Below are positions 1-7,170 of a stretch of 64,000 bases of DNA, piece after piece. Origin of the DNA: Mucilaginibacter lappiensis (GTDB lineage Bacteria > Bacteroidota > Bacteroidia > Sphingobacteriales > Sphingobacteriaceae); contig NZ_FTMG01000013.1 of the NCBI RefSeq assembly GCF_900155965.1, positions 1 through 64,000 on the forward strand, given 5' to 3'. The notes below the pieces were generated by a model. It saw only the letters and a list, made by a program, of their open reading frames with translations. It did no database searches and was not told the DNA's origin. Position numbers and translations under genes: made by a program. The number at the start of each line of letters is the position of its first letter. The stretch's first letter is position 1.

Positions 1-158
1 TCTTTGATCTCTAAGGATTTGGATAGCTTCTTCTCGGAAACGTAATGTTCCGTATCAAGGTAAGCTCGTTCACTTTTGTGGGAAATACAAATTTTTACAT
101 TGTAGGTTTCGTCACTTCTTTTGTGGTGCTTAAAGACTTTTGGGCTAAGCGTTGCCAT
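1..158 (-). CDS. Tyrosine recombinase (integrase), N-terminal fragment, runs off left edge
   Basis: Read on the minus strand from an ATG at 158, the frame stays open for 52 codons to the window edge. It begins MATLSPKVFKHHKRSDETYN and continues with VKICISHKSERAYLDTEHYV. This is the typical start of Bacteroidota tyrosine recombinases: a short lead, a K-x-D-x-T-x-N-V-K-I strand, a basic turn and the (I/L)xTxxYV strand of the Arm-DNA-binding domain. The SAM-like core-binding and catalytic (R-H-R-Y) domains would lie outside the window, so activity cannot be judged. The gene points away from the tRNA-Asn gene at 396-469, about 240 bases off, the usual layout of an integrase just inside the end of an element inserted at a tRNA 3' end. 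The family call is fairly secure; element type (ICE, phage, island) is unknown. Confidence 0.8.
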   Translation of the reverse strand, partial: MATLSPKVFKHHKRSDETYNVKICISHKSERAYLDTEHYVSEKKLSKSLEIK

Positions 159-209
159 AATTCAATAATCTACTCGACAAAGCAGCTACTGTTTTGGTCA
201 CAAAATCGC

Positions 210-354
210 GTTACATTGTGTAACATTTTTTCCATTTTGTAACACTTTTTCGACTGGTTAAACAAAAAAACCTGTGAAACTCGAATATTGAAATGATAGC
301 CTCTAAAAAGTCTGATTGACTAAAAAGCGCGTTTAAACGCTAAAATAGGCTATC
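210..354. repeat. Inverted-repeat cluster between integrase and tRNA-Asn
   Basis: This gene-free stretch holds several short symmetries: GTTAC/GTAAC copies at 210-214, 220-224 and 239-243; an 8-base inverted pair GATAGCCT (295-302) and AGGCTATC (347-354); a 12-base perfect palindrome GCGTTTAAACGC (329-340) inside that pair; and a direct repeat CTAAAAAG (302-309, 320-327). The position between a tRNA 3' end and an integrase start is where attachment-site arm binding or integrase autoregulation would sit. That role is inferred from position only; the second att copy is not in the window. Confidence 0.4.
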
Positions 355-360
355 TTGATG

Positions 361-390
361 AAAAAAAAAAGCCCCGCAGACGTGCGGGGC
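361..390 (-). terminator. Rho-independent terminator after tRNA-Asn
   Basis: An 8-bp stem GCCCCGCA/TGCGGGGC with a 4-base GACG loop (371-390) lies 5 bases past the tRNA 3' end. On the minus strand it is followed at once by a run of T (A-run 361-370 on the plus strand). Confidence 0.85.
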
Positions 391-395
391 TTATG

Positions 396-469
396 CTCCT
401 GAGGCTGGGCTCGAACCAGCGACCCTCTGATTAACAGTCAGATGCTCTAACCAGCTGAGCTACTCAGGA
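396..469 (-). tRNA. tRNA-Asn (anticodon GTT)
   Basis: The minus strand folds as a complete 74-base cloverleaf. The acceptor stem is TCCTGAG/CTCAGGA with discriminator G, the D arm has AGCTCAGCTGGTTAGAGC, the anticodon stem is TCTGA/TCAGA around the 7-base loop CTGTTAA (anticodon GTT), and the T arm is GCTGGTTCGAGCCCAGC. CCA is not encoded. A terminator follows at 361-390. An integrase gene lies just downstream of the 3' end, suggesting this tRNA is an integration target. Confidence 0.97.
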
Positions 470-554
470 CTATTTTCCGTTTGGAGTGGTGCAAAAGTAT
501 AATTTCTCCGTTAATTTCACAATATTTGCGCAAAAAAAATTAAAAATATTTTAC

Positions 555-1469
555 ATGAGCTTGTTAGTTATTGGTAGTGTGGCATTTGACGCCATTGAAA
601 CACCCTTTGGAAAGACAGATAAAATTGTTGGAGGGGCCGCAACTTTCGCAAGTTTGGCCGCTTCTTATTTTTTTAACGATATAAAAATTGTTGCCGTGGT
701 TGGCGACGACTTTCCACAAAGCGAGATTGAAGACCTTCAAAAGCACCATATCAACACCGAAGGCCTCCAGATAAAACAAGGCGAGAAGTCGTTTTTTTGG
801 AGCGGGAAATACCATAACGATATGAACACCCGTGATACTTTAGTTACCGAGCTTAATGTTTTGGGTACTTTCGATCCGATAATTCCCGATTCGTACCAGG
901 ATTGTGAGTATCTGATGCTGGGTAATTTATCGCCACAAGTACAACAAACGGTTATCAAACGATTAACCAAGCGGCCGAAACTTATTGTAATGGATACCAT
1001 GAACTTTTGGATGGACATTGCTCTCGATGAATTATTGGCTACTATTAAACTGGTAGATGTTATTACTATCAATGATGCCGAAGCCCGTCAATTATCAGGC
1101 GAGTTCTCTCTGGTAAAAGCCGCCCGCAAAATATTAACCATGGGGCCCAAATATGTGATCATTAAAAAAGGCGAGCACGGAGCCCTACTTTTCCATGAGG
1201 ATAAAATATTCAGCGCTCCTGCCCTGCCACTGGCCGAAGTGTTTGATCCTACCGGAGCAGGCGACACTTTCGCAGGTGGCTTTATTGGCTATCTAGCTAA
1301 AGTAGGTTCGATAAATTTTGATTCCATGAAAAATGCTATCATATATGGATCGGCGCTAGCCTCATTCTGTGTTGAAAAATTTGGCACAGAAAAATTACGA
1401 AACCTTTCTCAGGAAGAAATTACTGCCCGCGTGCAGGAATTTGTTAGCCTATCTACGTTCGAAATATAA
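555..1469 (+). CDS. PfkB/ribokinase-family sugar or nucleoside kinase
   Basis: Predicted cytosolic ATP-dependent kinase of the PfkB family, 304 residues from ATG 555. The frame is open further upstream to 486, but the MSLLVIGSVAFD start matches the family's first beta strand and the extra residues look non-coding. Visible motifs are the N-terminal glycine pair GGAATFAS (first PfkB signature region) and the C-terminal signature DPTGAGDTFAGGF near residues 231-243, with the GAGD anion hole and catalytic Asp at about 237. The substrate cannot be told from sequence; ribokinase-like and adenosine-kinase-like members share these motifs. It stands alone: the tRNA upstream is on the opposite strand, and the carotenoid operon ends downstream on the opposite strand (convergent). 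Confidence 0.9.
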   Translation: MSLLVIGSVAFDAIETPFGKTDKIVGGAATFASLAASYFFNDIKIVAVVGDDFPQSEIEDLQKHHINTEGLQIKQGEKSFFWSGKYHNDMNTRDTLVTELNVLGTFDPIIPDSYQDCEYLMLGNLSPQVQQTVIKRLTKRPKLIVMDTMNFWMDIALDELLATIKLVDVITINDAEARQLSGEFSLVKAARKILTMGPKYVIIKKGEHGALLFHEDKIFSAPALPLAEVFDPTGAGDTFAGGFIGYLAKVGSINFDSMKNAIIYGSALASFCVEKFGTEKLRNLSQEEITARVQEFVSLSTFEI

Positions 1470-1523
1470 ACTCCTTTCAGATGTGCGGATATGCAAATGT
1501 GCATATCCTGCACATTTGCATAT

Positions 1524-1557
1524 CAGGAAGCTTCCCCTTTAGGGGGCCGGGGGGCTT
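1524..1557. repeat. Short G/C palindrome at the end of the cytochrome b5 gene
   Basis: The stretch contains CCCCTTTAGGGGG and CCGGGGGGCTT, resembling the arms of the palindromic element at 7201-7285. It forms the 3' end of the neighbouring minus-strand gene, so the last residues of that protein (LSPPAP) are encoded by it. Probably a degenerate relative; relatedness is by eye. Confidence 0.4.
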
Positions 1558-1787
1558 AATCGCCCTACCTGCTCAAATTTTTCAAATACCATTTCCGTAT
1601 GCGGGGCATCGGCCAGTTCATCTGTCAGATCCTGCCCGGCCCAATGTTCATAGTGCTTACCGTTTTTCCATAACCGGCTTTCGCTCACATCATAAATCAC
1701 CCCTTTATAAGCCACCCATATCTGCGGCTTATCCTGCCCGTTACGCAGGGCCAGTTGTGACTTGGTATATTCCGGAAGGTGGTTCAA
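1539..1787 (-). CDS. Small cytochrome b5-domain protein, last gene of the carotenoid operon
   Basis: An 82-residue protein that is almost entirely a cytochrome b5-like heme/steroid-binding domain: QIWVAYKGVIYDVSES near residues 22-37, then the heme-ligand region KHYEHWAGQDLTDELADAPH and the C-terminal FEKFEQVG helix. There is no signal peptide or membrane anchor, so a soluble cytosolic protein is expected. Its ATG overlaps the stop of the lycopene cyclase gene by 4 bases (ATGA), so the two are translationally coupled. The link to carotenoid genes suggests electron delivery to a carotenoid oxygenase such as the CrtZ-like protein at 51.1-51.5 kb; this is inference. The C-terminal tail runs into a G/C palindrome and is probably not part of the ancestral domain. 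Confidence 0.82.
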   Translation of the reverse strand: MNHLPEYTKSQLALRNGQDKPQIWVAYKGVIYDVSESRLWKNGKHYEHWAGQDLTDELADAPHTEMVFEKFEQVGRLSPPAP

Positions 1788-2464
1788 GATAATTGATTTT
1801 TGGTTTTAAAGTACTCAAAAAAGCCGATGTTCATCAACAGCAGGATAATTAAATAAAAATGATCTTCTACCGGGATGGTACCTATCCGTTTGCCCATATT
1901 CTCGCTGTTATTGTATATAACTACGGGTATGGATGTCAATATACCATTTACGATATAAAAAGGGATAAGCGCTACCAGGTAAGCCAAATAAAACCGGTTA
2001 AGCCATCTTACTTTAAATACATATTGCAGCAAAGGAATCAACACCAGCAACAGACCAAAAGTTACCTCAGTATATAAACGATCATGATAAAAAATAAGCC
2101 CTAGTATACTCAGCATAATGATTAAACTATTGATAATACTAGTGAGCCTGTTATCCAATTGCCATTTGATATAATGATTCAGACAGGTATAAATAAAGAT
2201 GCAGGCAAATGGTACGGTGATAAAAAACAATATCTCCTCAAGCGGTAGACCACTTAAATTGATACCTATAATATAATGAGGATTAAATGACCATAACCCT
2301 TTTACGGTGAAAAGCACATCCCAAAACAAAAAGAAAAGCCCTGTTATGGCCATTCCTGGCCATATGAATTTCCAACTTTTATAAAAATGGACCTTCTTAT
2401 CAAACGATAATATAACCGGGAAAAACACGGTCAATATATTGATCAATAAGTAGGTATATTTCAC
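1784..2464 (-). CDS. crtYcd: Lycopene cyclase, fused CrtYc-CrtYd type membrane protein
   Basis: A 226-residue polytopic membrane protein with about seven hydrophobic segments. It carries two copies of the heterodimeric lycopene cyclase motif: GLPLEEILFFITVPF at about residues 72-86 and a second, IPVEDHFYLIILLL, near the C-terminus. This is the arrangement of fused CrtYc+CrtYd cyclases, which form beta rings on lycopene without being related to plant CrtL. The gene sits in the crtB operon with 4-base overlaps on both sides, so operon membership is strong. Product is probably beta-carotene (or a monocyclic intermediate); cyclisation specificity cannot be read from sequence. Confidence 0.9.
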   Translation of the reverse strand: MKYTYLLINILTVFFPVILSFDKKVHFYKSWKFIWPGMAITGLFFLFWDVLFTVKGLWSFNPHYIIGINLSGLPLEEILFFITVPFACIFIYTCLNHYIKWQLDNRLTSIINSLIIMLSILGLIFYHDRLYTEVTFGLLLVLIPLLQYVFKVRWLNRFYLAYLVALIPFYIVNGILTSIPVVIYNNSENMGKRIGTIPVEDHFYLIILLLMNIGFFEYFKTKNQLS

Positions 2465-3009
2465 TTTAAAGCAGCTAAGAGCTTATTCAGCTCATCAATT
2501 TGGGTTGGGGTACATCTCCGGGAATTCACCAAAAACTTAATGATCTCTATGGTAAGCTCCCTGTCGGCGGTGCCATAATTTTTTTTATCCAGTTGGCTTA
2601 TAATTTCCTTGCTATCAACGGCTATATTTTTATTATAACCTAAAAAACCGGGCACACTGTCTTCCACAGAAAAACGCATAAACCTGATTTCGATATTATG
2701 CGGATCAACCTCTATAGCCTTTTCAAACGTTTTTTCGCAGTTTTTCAGATACTTTATCTTGGAGTATGGGTTCCAGGCATGTTTGGCCTTCAGTGCCTGC
2801 ACACCGGCTATAAAACCCTCCATAATGCCCGTACGGTTTTTTATACTGCTTAAACTTTTATAAAGGGAATCAGTGGTTTTGCGATCATTAATGGCCTCCC
2901 TTAATTGCCTGCGGATATTTTTCAGGTTTGGCTCATCGGCCTTTACATTTTGTACCATCAACAAAAACGAAAATATTCCGGCTATAAAAAAAATATGTCT
3001 CCTCATCAT
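2461..3009 (-). CDS. Exported protein of unknown function within the carotenoid operon
   Basis: A 182-residue protein with a clear signal peptide (MMRRHIFFIAGIFSFLLMVQ, cleavage near KADE). The rest is soluble, helical and lysine-rich, with a TPR-like segment LKNCEKTFEKAIEVDPHNIEIRF near residues 88-110 and two Cys (about 90 and 164). I do not recognise a named family. It lies between crtB (stop one base before this ATG) and the lycopene cyclase gene (4-base overlap), so it is co-expressed with pigment genes. It could be a periplasmic accessory factor or simply an operon passenger. Two adjacent ATGs (3009 and 3006) are possible starts. Confidence 0.75.
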   Translation of the reverse strand: MMRRHIFFIAGIFSFLLMVQNVKADEPNLKNIRRQLREAINDRKTTDSLYKSLSSIKNRTGIMEGFIAGVQALKAKHAWNPYSKIKYLKNCEKTFEKAIEVDPHNIEIRFMRFSVEDSVPGFLGYNKNIAVDSKEIISQLDKKNYGTADRELTIEIIKFLVNSRRCTPTQIDELNKLLAALK

Positions 3010-3010
3010 C

Positions 3011-3847
3011 TTAAATCACATTCAGTTTTTGTTGTAAAACAGCTTTAACGTATAAACCCATCTTCCGGACATCAGAAATACGTATCCTTTTTTGCAGGAT
3101 AACACTTGCCGGCGTATAACTTATTTTTTTGAACAGTTTCAAATAGTAGGTATAAGCTATATAAACCCCTAAACGTGTACCTGTAGGTAATTGTTTGATC
3201 CCCTCAAAAGCCTGGTCAAAATCGTTTTTTATATCCGCTTCAATACGACGCTTGTCCTGCTCGGTAAAATTGTCAAAATCAATGCCAGGGAAATAGGTCC
3301 GGCCACGCTCCTGATAATCGGCCTGTATATCACGCAAAAAATTTACTTTCTGAAAAGCTGCCCCCAAACTACGGGCCTGGGATAAAAGCGACTGATATTG
3401 CGCCTCATTATTACCTGTAAAAACACGCAGGCACATGAGTCCTACCGTCTCGGCCGAGCCGTAGATATAGGTTTCATAACAGGCCGGATCATACGCTTTT
3501 TTATCCAGATCCATTTCCATAGAGCGTAAAAAAGCGTCGATAAGCCCCATTTCGATACCATACCCATTTACTACCTGCTGAAACGAGTGTATAACCGGGT
3601 TTAAACTGATCTTTTCCTGAATGGCTTTAAACGTTTCCTTTCTGAAATCGCTGATCAAGGTTAGCTTATCGTACTCGTGAAAGGTGTCAACTATTTCATC
3701 AGCATACCTTACAAAGCCATAAATAGCATAAATGGGGTAACGAAAACCCTTATCAAAAGCCTTTATCCCCAAGCTGAATGATGTGCTATACTTATTGGTT
3801 ATCAATTTACTGCATTCAAAACTGGTTTCGTCGTACAGGTTCATCAT
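3011..3847 (-). CDS. crtB: Phytoene synthase
   Basis: A 278-residue trans-isoprenyl diphosphate synthase of the squalene/phytoene synthase family; condenses two geranylgeranyl diphosphates to phytoene. Visible: the YSTSFSLGIKAF start, the first Asp-rich motif YADEIVD (about residues 48-54), the YIYGSAETVG helix and the second Asp-rich motif NFLRDIQADYQERGRTYFP, which bind Mg-diphosphate. Length is normal. It is the first gene of the minus-strand operon crtB-unknown-crtYcd-cyt b5 and is divergent from crtI across a 96-base gap. A possible -7 box TACTTTTG lies at 3867-3874. Confidence 0.95.
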   Translation of the reverse strand: MMNLYDETSFECSKLITNKYSTSFSLGIKAFDKGFRYPIYAIYGFVRYADEIVDTFHEYDKLTLISDFRKETFKAIQEKISLNPVIHSFQQVVNGYGIEMGLIDAFLRSMEMDLDKKAYDPACYETYIYGSAETVGLMCLRVFTGNNEAQYQSLLSQARSLGAAFQKVNFLRDIQADYQERGRTYFPGIDFDNFTEQDKRRIEADIKNDFDQAFEGIKQLPTGTRLGVYIAYTYYLKLFKKISYTPASVILQKRIRISDVRKMGLYVKAVLQQKLNVI

Positions 3848-3866
3848 TTACACTTGCGCTGATTCC

Positions 3867-3874
3867 CAAAAGTA
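3867..3874 (-). promoter_or_regulatory. Candidate -7 promoter box for the crtB operon
   Basis: On the minus strand the octamer TACTTTTG matches the Bacteroidota -7 consensus TAnnTTTG exactly and lies 19 bases before the crtB ATG. A convincing -33 TTTG at the usual 19-21-base spacing was not found, so the call is tentative. Confidence 0.4.
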
Positions 3875-3943
3875 CAAATTCAAACCGTTATTGTTTTTTT
3901 ATGACCACAAAACAATTTGTTTAACTTGGACCTCTATAGCTAT

Positions 3944-5437
3944 ATGAACAGGGGCAGGCATATCATCATCATCGGAGCAGGTTTTGCGGGCTTATCAACC
4001 GCCTGTGTGCTGGCTAAAGAAGGTTTTAAAGTGACCATACTGGAAAAGAACGACCAGCCCGGCGGCCGGGCACGCGTTTGGGAAAAAGATGGCTTTAGGT
4101 TTGACATGGGCCCCAGCTGGTATTGGATGCCCGATGTGTTCGAAAACTTTTTCGCCTTGTTTGGTAAAACACCGGCCGATTATTACCAACTGGAGCGATT
4201 AGATCCCGGATACCGCATCTATTACGGCCCTGGTGATGTAATGGATGTACCGGCCAGCATGAACGAACTGGAAGCCCTTTTTGAGCAAACAGAACCTGGC
4301 AGCAGCATAGGCTTAAGGGAGTTTTTAAAGCAAGCGGCTTATAAATATCAGGTTGGCATGGGCGAGTATGTATTCCGCCCCTCCCATTCCATTACTGAAT
4401 TTATTGACTTTAACCTCATCAAAAAAAGCCTGAGCATGCAGCTGTTAAGCAGTATGAGCAAACATGTGCGCCAATATTTTAAAAATCCCCGGCTGATAAA
4501 GCTACTCGAGTTCCCGGTTTTATTTTTGGGAGCAACACCGCAAAATACGCCCGCCATGTACAGCATGATGAACTATGCCGACCTGGCCCTGGGCACCTGG
4601 TACCCACAAGGTGGTATGAACCAGATTGTGAAGGCAATGGTTAACTTGTCCGAAGAATTAGGTGTCGAAATAAAGCTCAACACCGAAGTTCTTAATATCG
4701 ACATAAAGGATAATAAGATAAGCGATATCAATACCAGCCAAGGCACGTTTCAGGCTGATTTTGTAATAGCCGGAGCTGATTATGAACATTTTGACCAACA
4801 CCTGTTACCCAAATCGCACCGGAACTATACCGAAAAATATTGGGACAGCCGAACCATGTCTCCATCGAGTTTATTGTTTTATATCGGCACCAATAAAAAA
4901 GTAGAGGGCATAAAACACCACAATTTATTTTTTGATGAGGATTTTGAACTGCATGCCCAAGAGATATATACATCGCCGCAATGGCCTACCAGTCCGCTTT
5001 TTTATGTTTCCTGTACCTCCAAAACAGACCCCGCCGTAGCGCCCGAAGGCGGGGAAAATCTATTTTTCCTGATGCCAATTGCGCCGGGCTTACATGACGA
5101 TGAAAGTATCCGCGAAAAGTATTTTAACCTGATGCTCAACCGGTTCAAACACATTACGGGGCAGGATATCCGTGATTCTATTGTAGTAAAGCGCAGTTAC
5201 GCACTCAATGATTTTAAGGCCGACTACCATTCTTTTAAAGGCAACGCCTACGGATTAGCTAATACCCTGGCGCAAACCGCTTTTTTTAAACCGGCCATGC
5301 GAGCCAAACATGTTAAAAATATGTTGTATACAGGGCAGCTAACCGTACCAGGCCCCGGGGTTCCGCCAGCTATTATATCAGGTCAAATCGCAGCTCAGGA
5401 AGCCATGAAGAGTTTTAAGAATGTATCAAGCAGCTAG
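3944..5437 (+). CDS. crtI: Phytoene desaturase (CrtI family)
   Basis: A 497-residue FAD-dependent desaturase from ATG 3944, chosen because MNRGRHIIIIGAGFAGLSTA places the Rossmann GxGxxG motif at the N-terminus as usual; an in-frame ATG at 3917 would add nine residues. Dinucleotide-binding continues with LEKNDQPGGRARVWEKDGF, and the CrtI-type C-terminal signature is present as TGQLTVPGPGVPPAIISGQ. It introduces double bonds into phytoene to give lycopene. It is divergent from crtB and shares its intergenic regulatory region. Length and motifs fit the family; the number of desaturation steps cannot be read from sequence. Confidence 0.94.
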   Translation: MNRGRHIIIIGAGFAGLSTACVLAKEGFKVTILEKNDQPGGRARVWEKDGFRFDMGPSWYWMPDVFENFFALFGKTPADYYQLERLDPGYRIYYGPGDVMDVPASMNELEALFEQTEPGSSIGLREFLKQAAYKYQVGMGEYVFRPSHSITEFIDFNLIKKSLSMQLLSSMSKHVRQYFKNPRLIKLLEFPVLFLGATPQNTPAMYSMMNYADLALGTWYPQGGMNQIVKAMVNLSEELGVEIKLNTEVLNIDIKDNKISDINTSQGTFQADFVIAGADYEHFDQHLLPKSHRNYTEKYWDSRTMSPSSLLFYIGTNKKVEGIKHHNLFFDEDFELHAQEIYTSPQWPTSPLFYVSCTSKTDPAVAPEGGENLFFLMPIAPGLHDDESIREKYFNLMLNRFKHITGQDIRDSIVVKRSYALNDFKADYHSFKGNAYGLANTLAQTAFFKPAMRAKHVKNMLYTGQLTVPGPGVPPAIISGQIAAQEAMKSFKNVSSS

Positions 5438-5498
5438 TGTGGTGGCAACCATAAATTGACGCATAACCTTGGGTTGGCCCTCATAAACAAAGCAAAAT

Positions 5499-5608
5499 GT
5501 GGGTTTACATGGTTTACACTTTTCAGTGTAAACTCATATATAAATAACTCATAATCAATTTATTATGTTAATTTTACACTAATATCAAGGCTTTAAGTGT
5601 AAACCCAT
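5499..5608. repeat. TGGGTTTACA-bounded intergenic element, copy A
   Basis: The stretch begins with a 21-base sequence (5499-5519) that recurs exactly at 60423-60443. TGGGTTTACA at 5500-5509 is matched by its complement TGTAAACCCA at 5599-5608, so the element has 10-bp terminal inverted repeats. Inside are more GTTTACAC/GTGTAAAC half-sites and an A+T-rich core with AACTCATAATCAAT. No reading frame runs through it. It lies between crtI and an unknown minus-strand gene. Confidence 0.65.
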
Positions 5609-5643
5609 AATCAGTACTCTCATTACCTATTTTCTGTATGAGC

Positions 5644-5677
5644 CTTGATACTTGATACTAAAACTTGATACTAAAAT
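5644..5677. repeat. Heptad array (CTTGATA type)
   Basis: Units CTTGATA CTTGATA CTAAAA CTTGATA CTAAAAT run at a 7-base step with one 1-base slip. The same word family reappears as an inverted pair at 62376-62439. Confidence 0.65.
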
Positions 5678-5679
5678 AA

Positions 5680-6009
5680 TCAATTGTCATACATCAGCGA
5701 GTAGATCTCCTGCATATAAATAGCTTCGGCCATGGCAGCGTGGAAATCCTCCCACTCATCGGTAGTAAAAGTTAATTGTACATCATTAACCGGGGTGCGC
5801 ATTACCAGACGTTCCTGCCCATCGGGGAACGAATGGGTATGCTCAGCAAAATCCAAATCGACTGTAAAATCCCTGAACTGTACAAACTGTTCGGGCGAGA
5901 AGCTCAGGATCAGGTTGTTATTCCATATAAATACACAACGACATTCCGAGCATCGGCTCACTACGGTTGCCCCTACCTGGCTTATGATTTTTGAATCGCA
6001 CATATGCAT
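5680..6009 (-). CDS. Small conserved-looking protein with a Cys pair, unknown function
   Basis: A 109-residue protein without a signal peptide. The N-terminal third has Cys4 and an SRCSECRCVFIWNNNLIL stretch (CxxCxC, about residues 18-35) followed by LSFSPEQFVQFRDF and an acidic C-terminal half. It may be one of the Bacteroidota-restricted DUF families (DUF6686 comes to mind, from memory). The Cys cluster could bind a metal, but there are too few ligands in view to be sure. Start could be the ATG at 6009 or the in-frame ATG two codons later. No operon partner. Confidence 0.65.
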   Translation of the reverse strand: MHMCDSKIISQVGATVVSRCSECRCVFIWNNNLILSFSPEQFVQFRDFTVDLDFAEHTHSFPDGQERLVMRTPVNDVQLTFTTDEWEDFHAAMAEAIYMQEIYSLMYDN

Positions 6010-6202
6010 TGTTAATTAAGTTGGTGCCTGCCCGGCCCGCAAAGCTATCGCACCGCAGCATTTGCTCAAGAGCAGGACTTTATATTTTAAACTGTTTTTT
6101 ACAGGTATGTCCTTTATTAATACGAACAAAGTAATATCTTATTTAGAATAAATCCAAATAAAAATAAAAAAAGCTTATTTACAGCAACTTAGTAACAGGA
6201 GA

Positions 6203-6739
6203 CTATTTTATGGGGATAATTTTTGACTGGGTTACGACCTCTTCCTTCTCAAATGCGCTGTATCTGATCACTACATAACCCTTTTTGCCGGGAGCTTTTT
6301 CAATAGGTTTTACATCGGCTTCCCATTGGTTACAGTGGGTAGAAAATGAAGGCACAGCTTCCTGCCAGTGTTTGTGAGTGAGTGTGTACACATAGTAAGG
6401 ACTCCAGCAACTGGTGAACCACTCGGGCAGGATGCCTATTTCATCAGTGCCGTTATTATTCAAATCGCCGAGATTAGTAATGGTTCCGCCAATCGCGTTT
6501 GGTATCACCAGGGGAGGTATTTCGGGATTAGACGACACGACCCTGATAGTACATCCGCCAACACAATCCTCACCGCTATCGGCTATCTTGGGTTTTACTA
6601 CCCAAACGTACCCGGGTTTGCCATCGCCGTTAAAGTCGCCTTTTACGGCATCTTTGGGGATATCATTTATTTTTTGCGAGAGACATACATGAGTTACAAA
6701 AACTAAACTTAATAGGAGTACTGTTTTAAGCGGTAGCAT
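6203..6739 (-). CDS. Exported protein with FG-GAP/VCBS-like calcium-loop motifs
   Basis: A 178-residue protein with an N-terminal signal peptide (MLPLKTVLLLSLVFVTHVCL, cleavage after SQ). Two loops typical of FG-GAP/VCBS-like repeats are visible: KGDFNGDGKPGYVWVV near residues 34-49 and LGDLNNNGTDEIGIL near 91-105; their Asp/Asn pattern (DxNxDGxxD-like) suggests calcium binding. Four Cys (CVGGC, TSCW, THC) may form disulfides. Periplasmic or surface location is expected; the partner is unknown. It stands alone, with a long repeat-bearing spacer upstream (6740-7412). Confidence 0.7.
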   Translation of the reverse strand: MLPLKTVLLLSLVFVTHVCLSQKINDIPKDAVKGDFNGDGKPGYVWVVKPKIADSGEDCVGGCTIRVVSSNPEIPPLVIPNAIGGTITNLGDLNNNGTDEIGILPEWFTSCWSPYYVYTLTHKHWQEAVPSFSTHCNQWEADVKPIEKAPGKKGYVVIRYSAFEKEEVVTQSKIIPIK

Positions 6740-6853
6740 AGGAGAATAAAAACGTGGTGAATAATTTACTGTGTTATTTCTGTTAAGGTGTTAAACGATT
6801 TTGCTGTGTACTAGAAAGAAATAATGTGTAAAATCTTTTGTTTAATACTCTTG

Positions 6854-7125
6854 AAAAACTTTTTAAACCTTTTATTTTAACACTTTTCTGCTCAAAAACG
6901 GGGCATTTTAGGCTCAAACCCACTCCAAAAACATCGATTTTAACACTTTTTAACAAATTCCAACACGATTTTGACGCGTTTTTAAAACTTTAAAAAGTAT
7001 TAAAAATCTGATTATCAAATAACTAACTTAAAACAACTCCATTTTAGAGCTATTTTTCCTTTACCCAAACGGCCCGATTTTCTGTTACGAAAGCCGGGCC
7101 GTTGAAGTATTATAAATATACGAAT
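6854..7125. repeat. Two-copy ~270-base intergenic element, copy 1 (ends in a hairpin)
   Basis: Compared by eye with 43584-43860, this stretch is similar throughout: both start AAAAACTTTTTAAACCT, share ATCGATTTTAACACTTTTTA, GCGTTTTTAAAACTTTAAAA and ATCAAATAACTA, and end TAAATATACGAA. Near the right end AACGGCCCG pairs with CGGGCCGTT (7069-7104), with TTTC/GAAA as an upper stem. No open frame is conserved. It sits upstream of a minus-strand gene, as does copy 2. It could be a non-coding RNA, a long leader or a mobile relic; not resolved. Confidence 0.7.
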
Positions 7126-7170
7126 TTTTGGAGCAAAGAGCAAGGATTTTTGGAGCAAAGATTCCTGCCG

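Noticed and set aside
45..242. 65-codon plus-strand frame at the left edge
   Set aside because: It overlaps the minus-strand integrase start, which has family resemblance, and it has no recognisable features itself.
1481..1792. 103-codon plus-strand frame opposite the cytochrome b5 gene
   Set aside because: Antisense shadow; the minus-strand frame matches a known domain and is coupled to the upstream gene.
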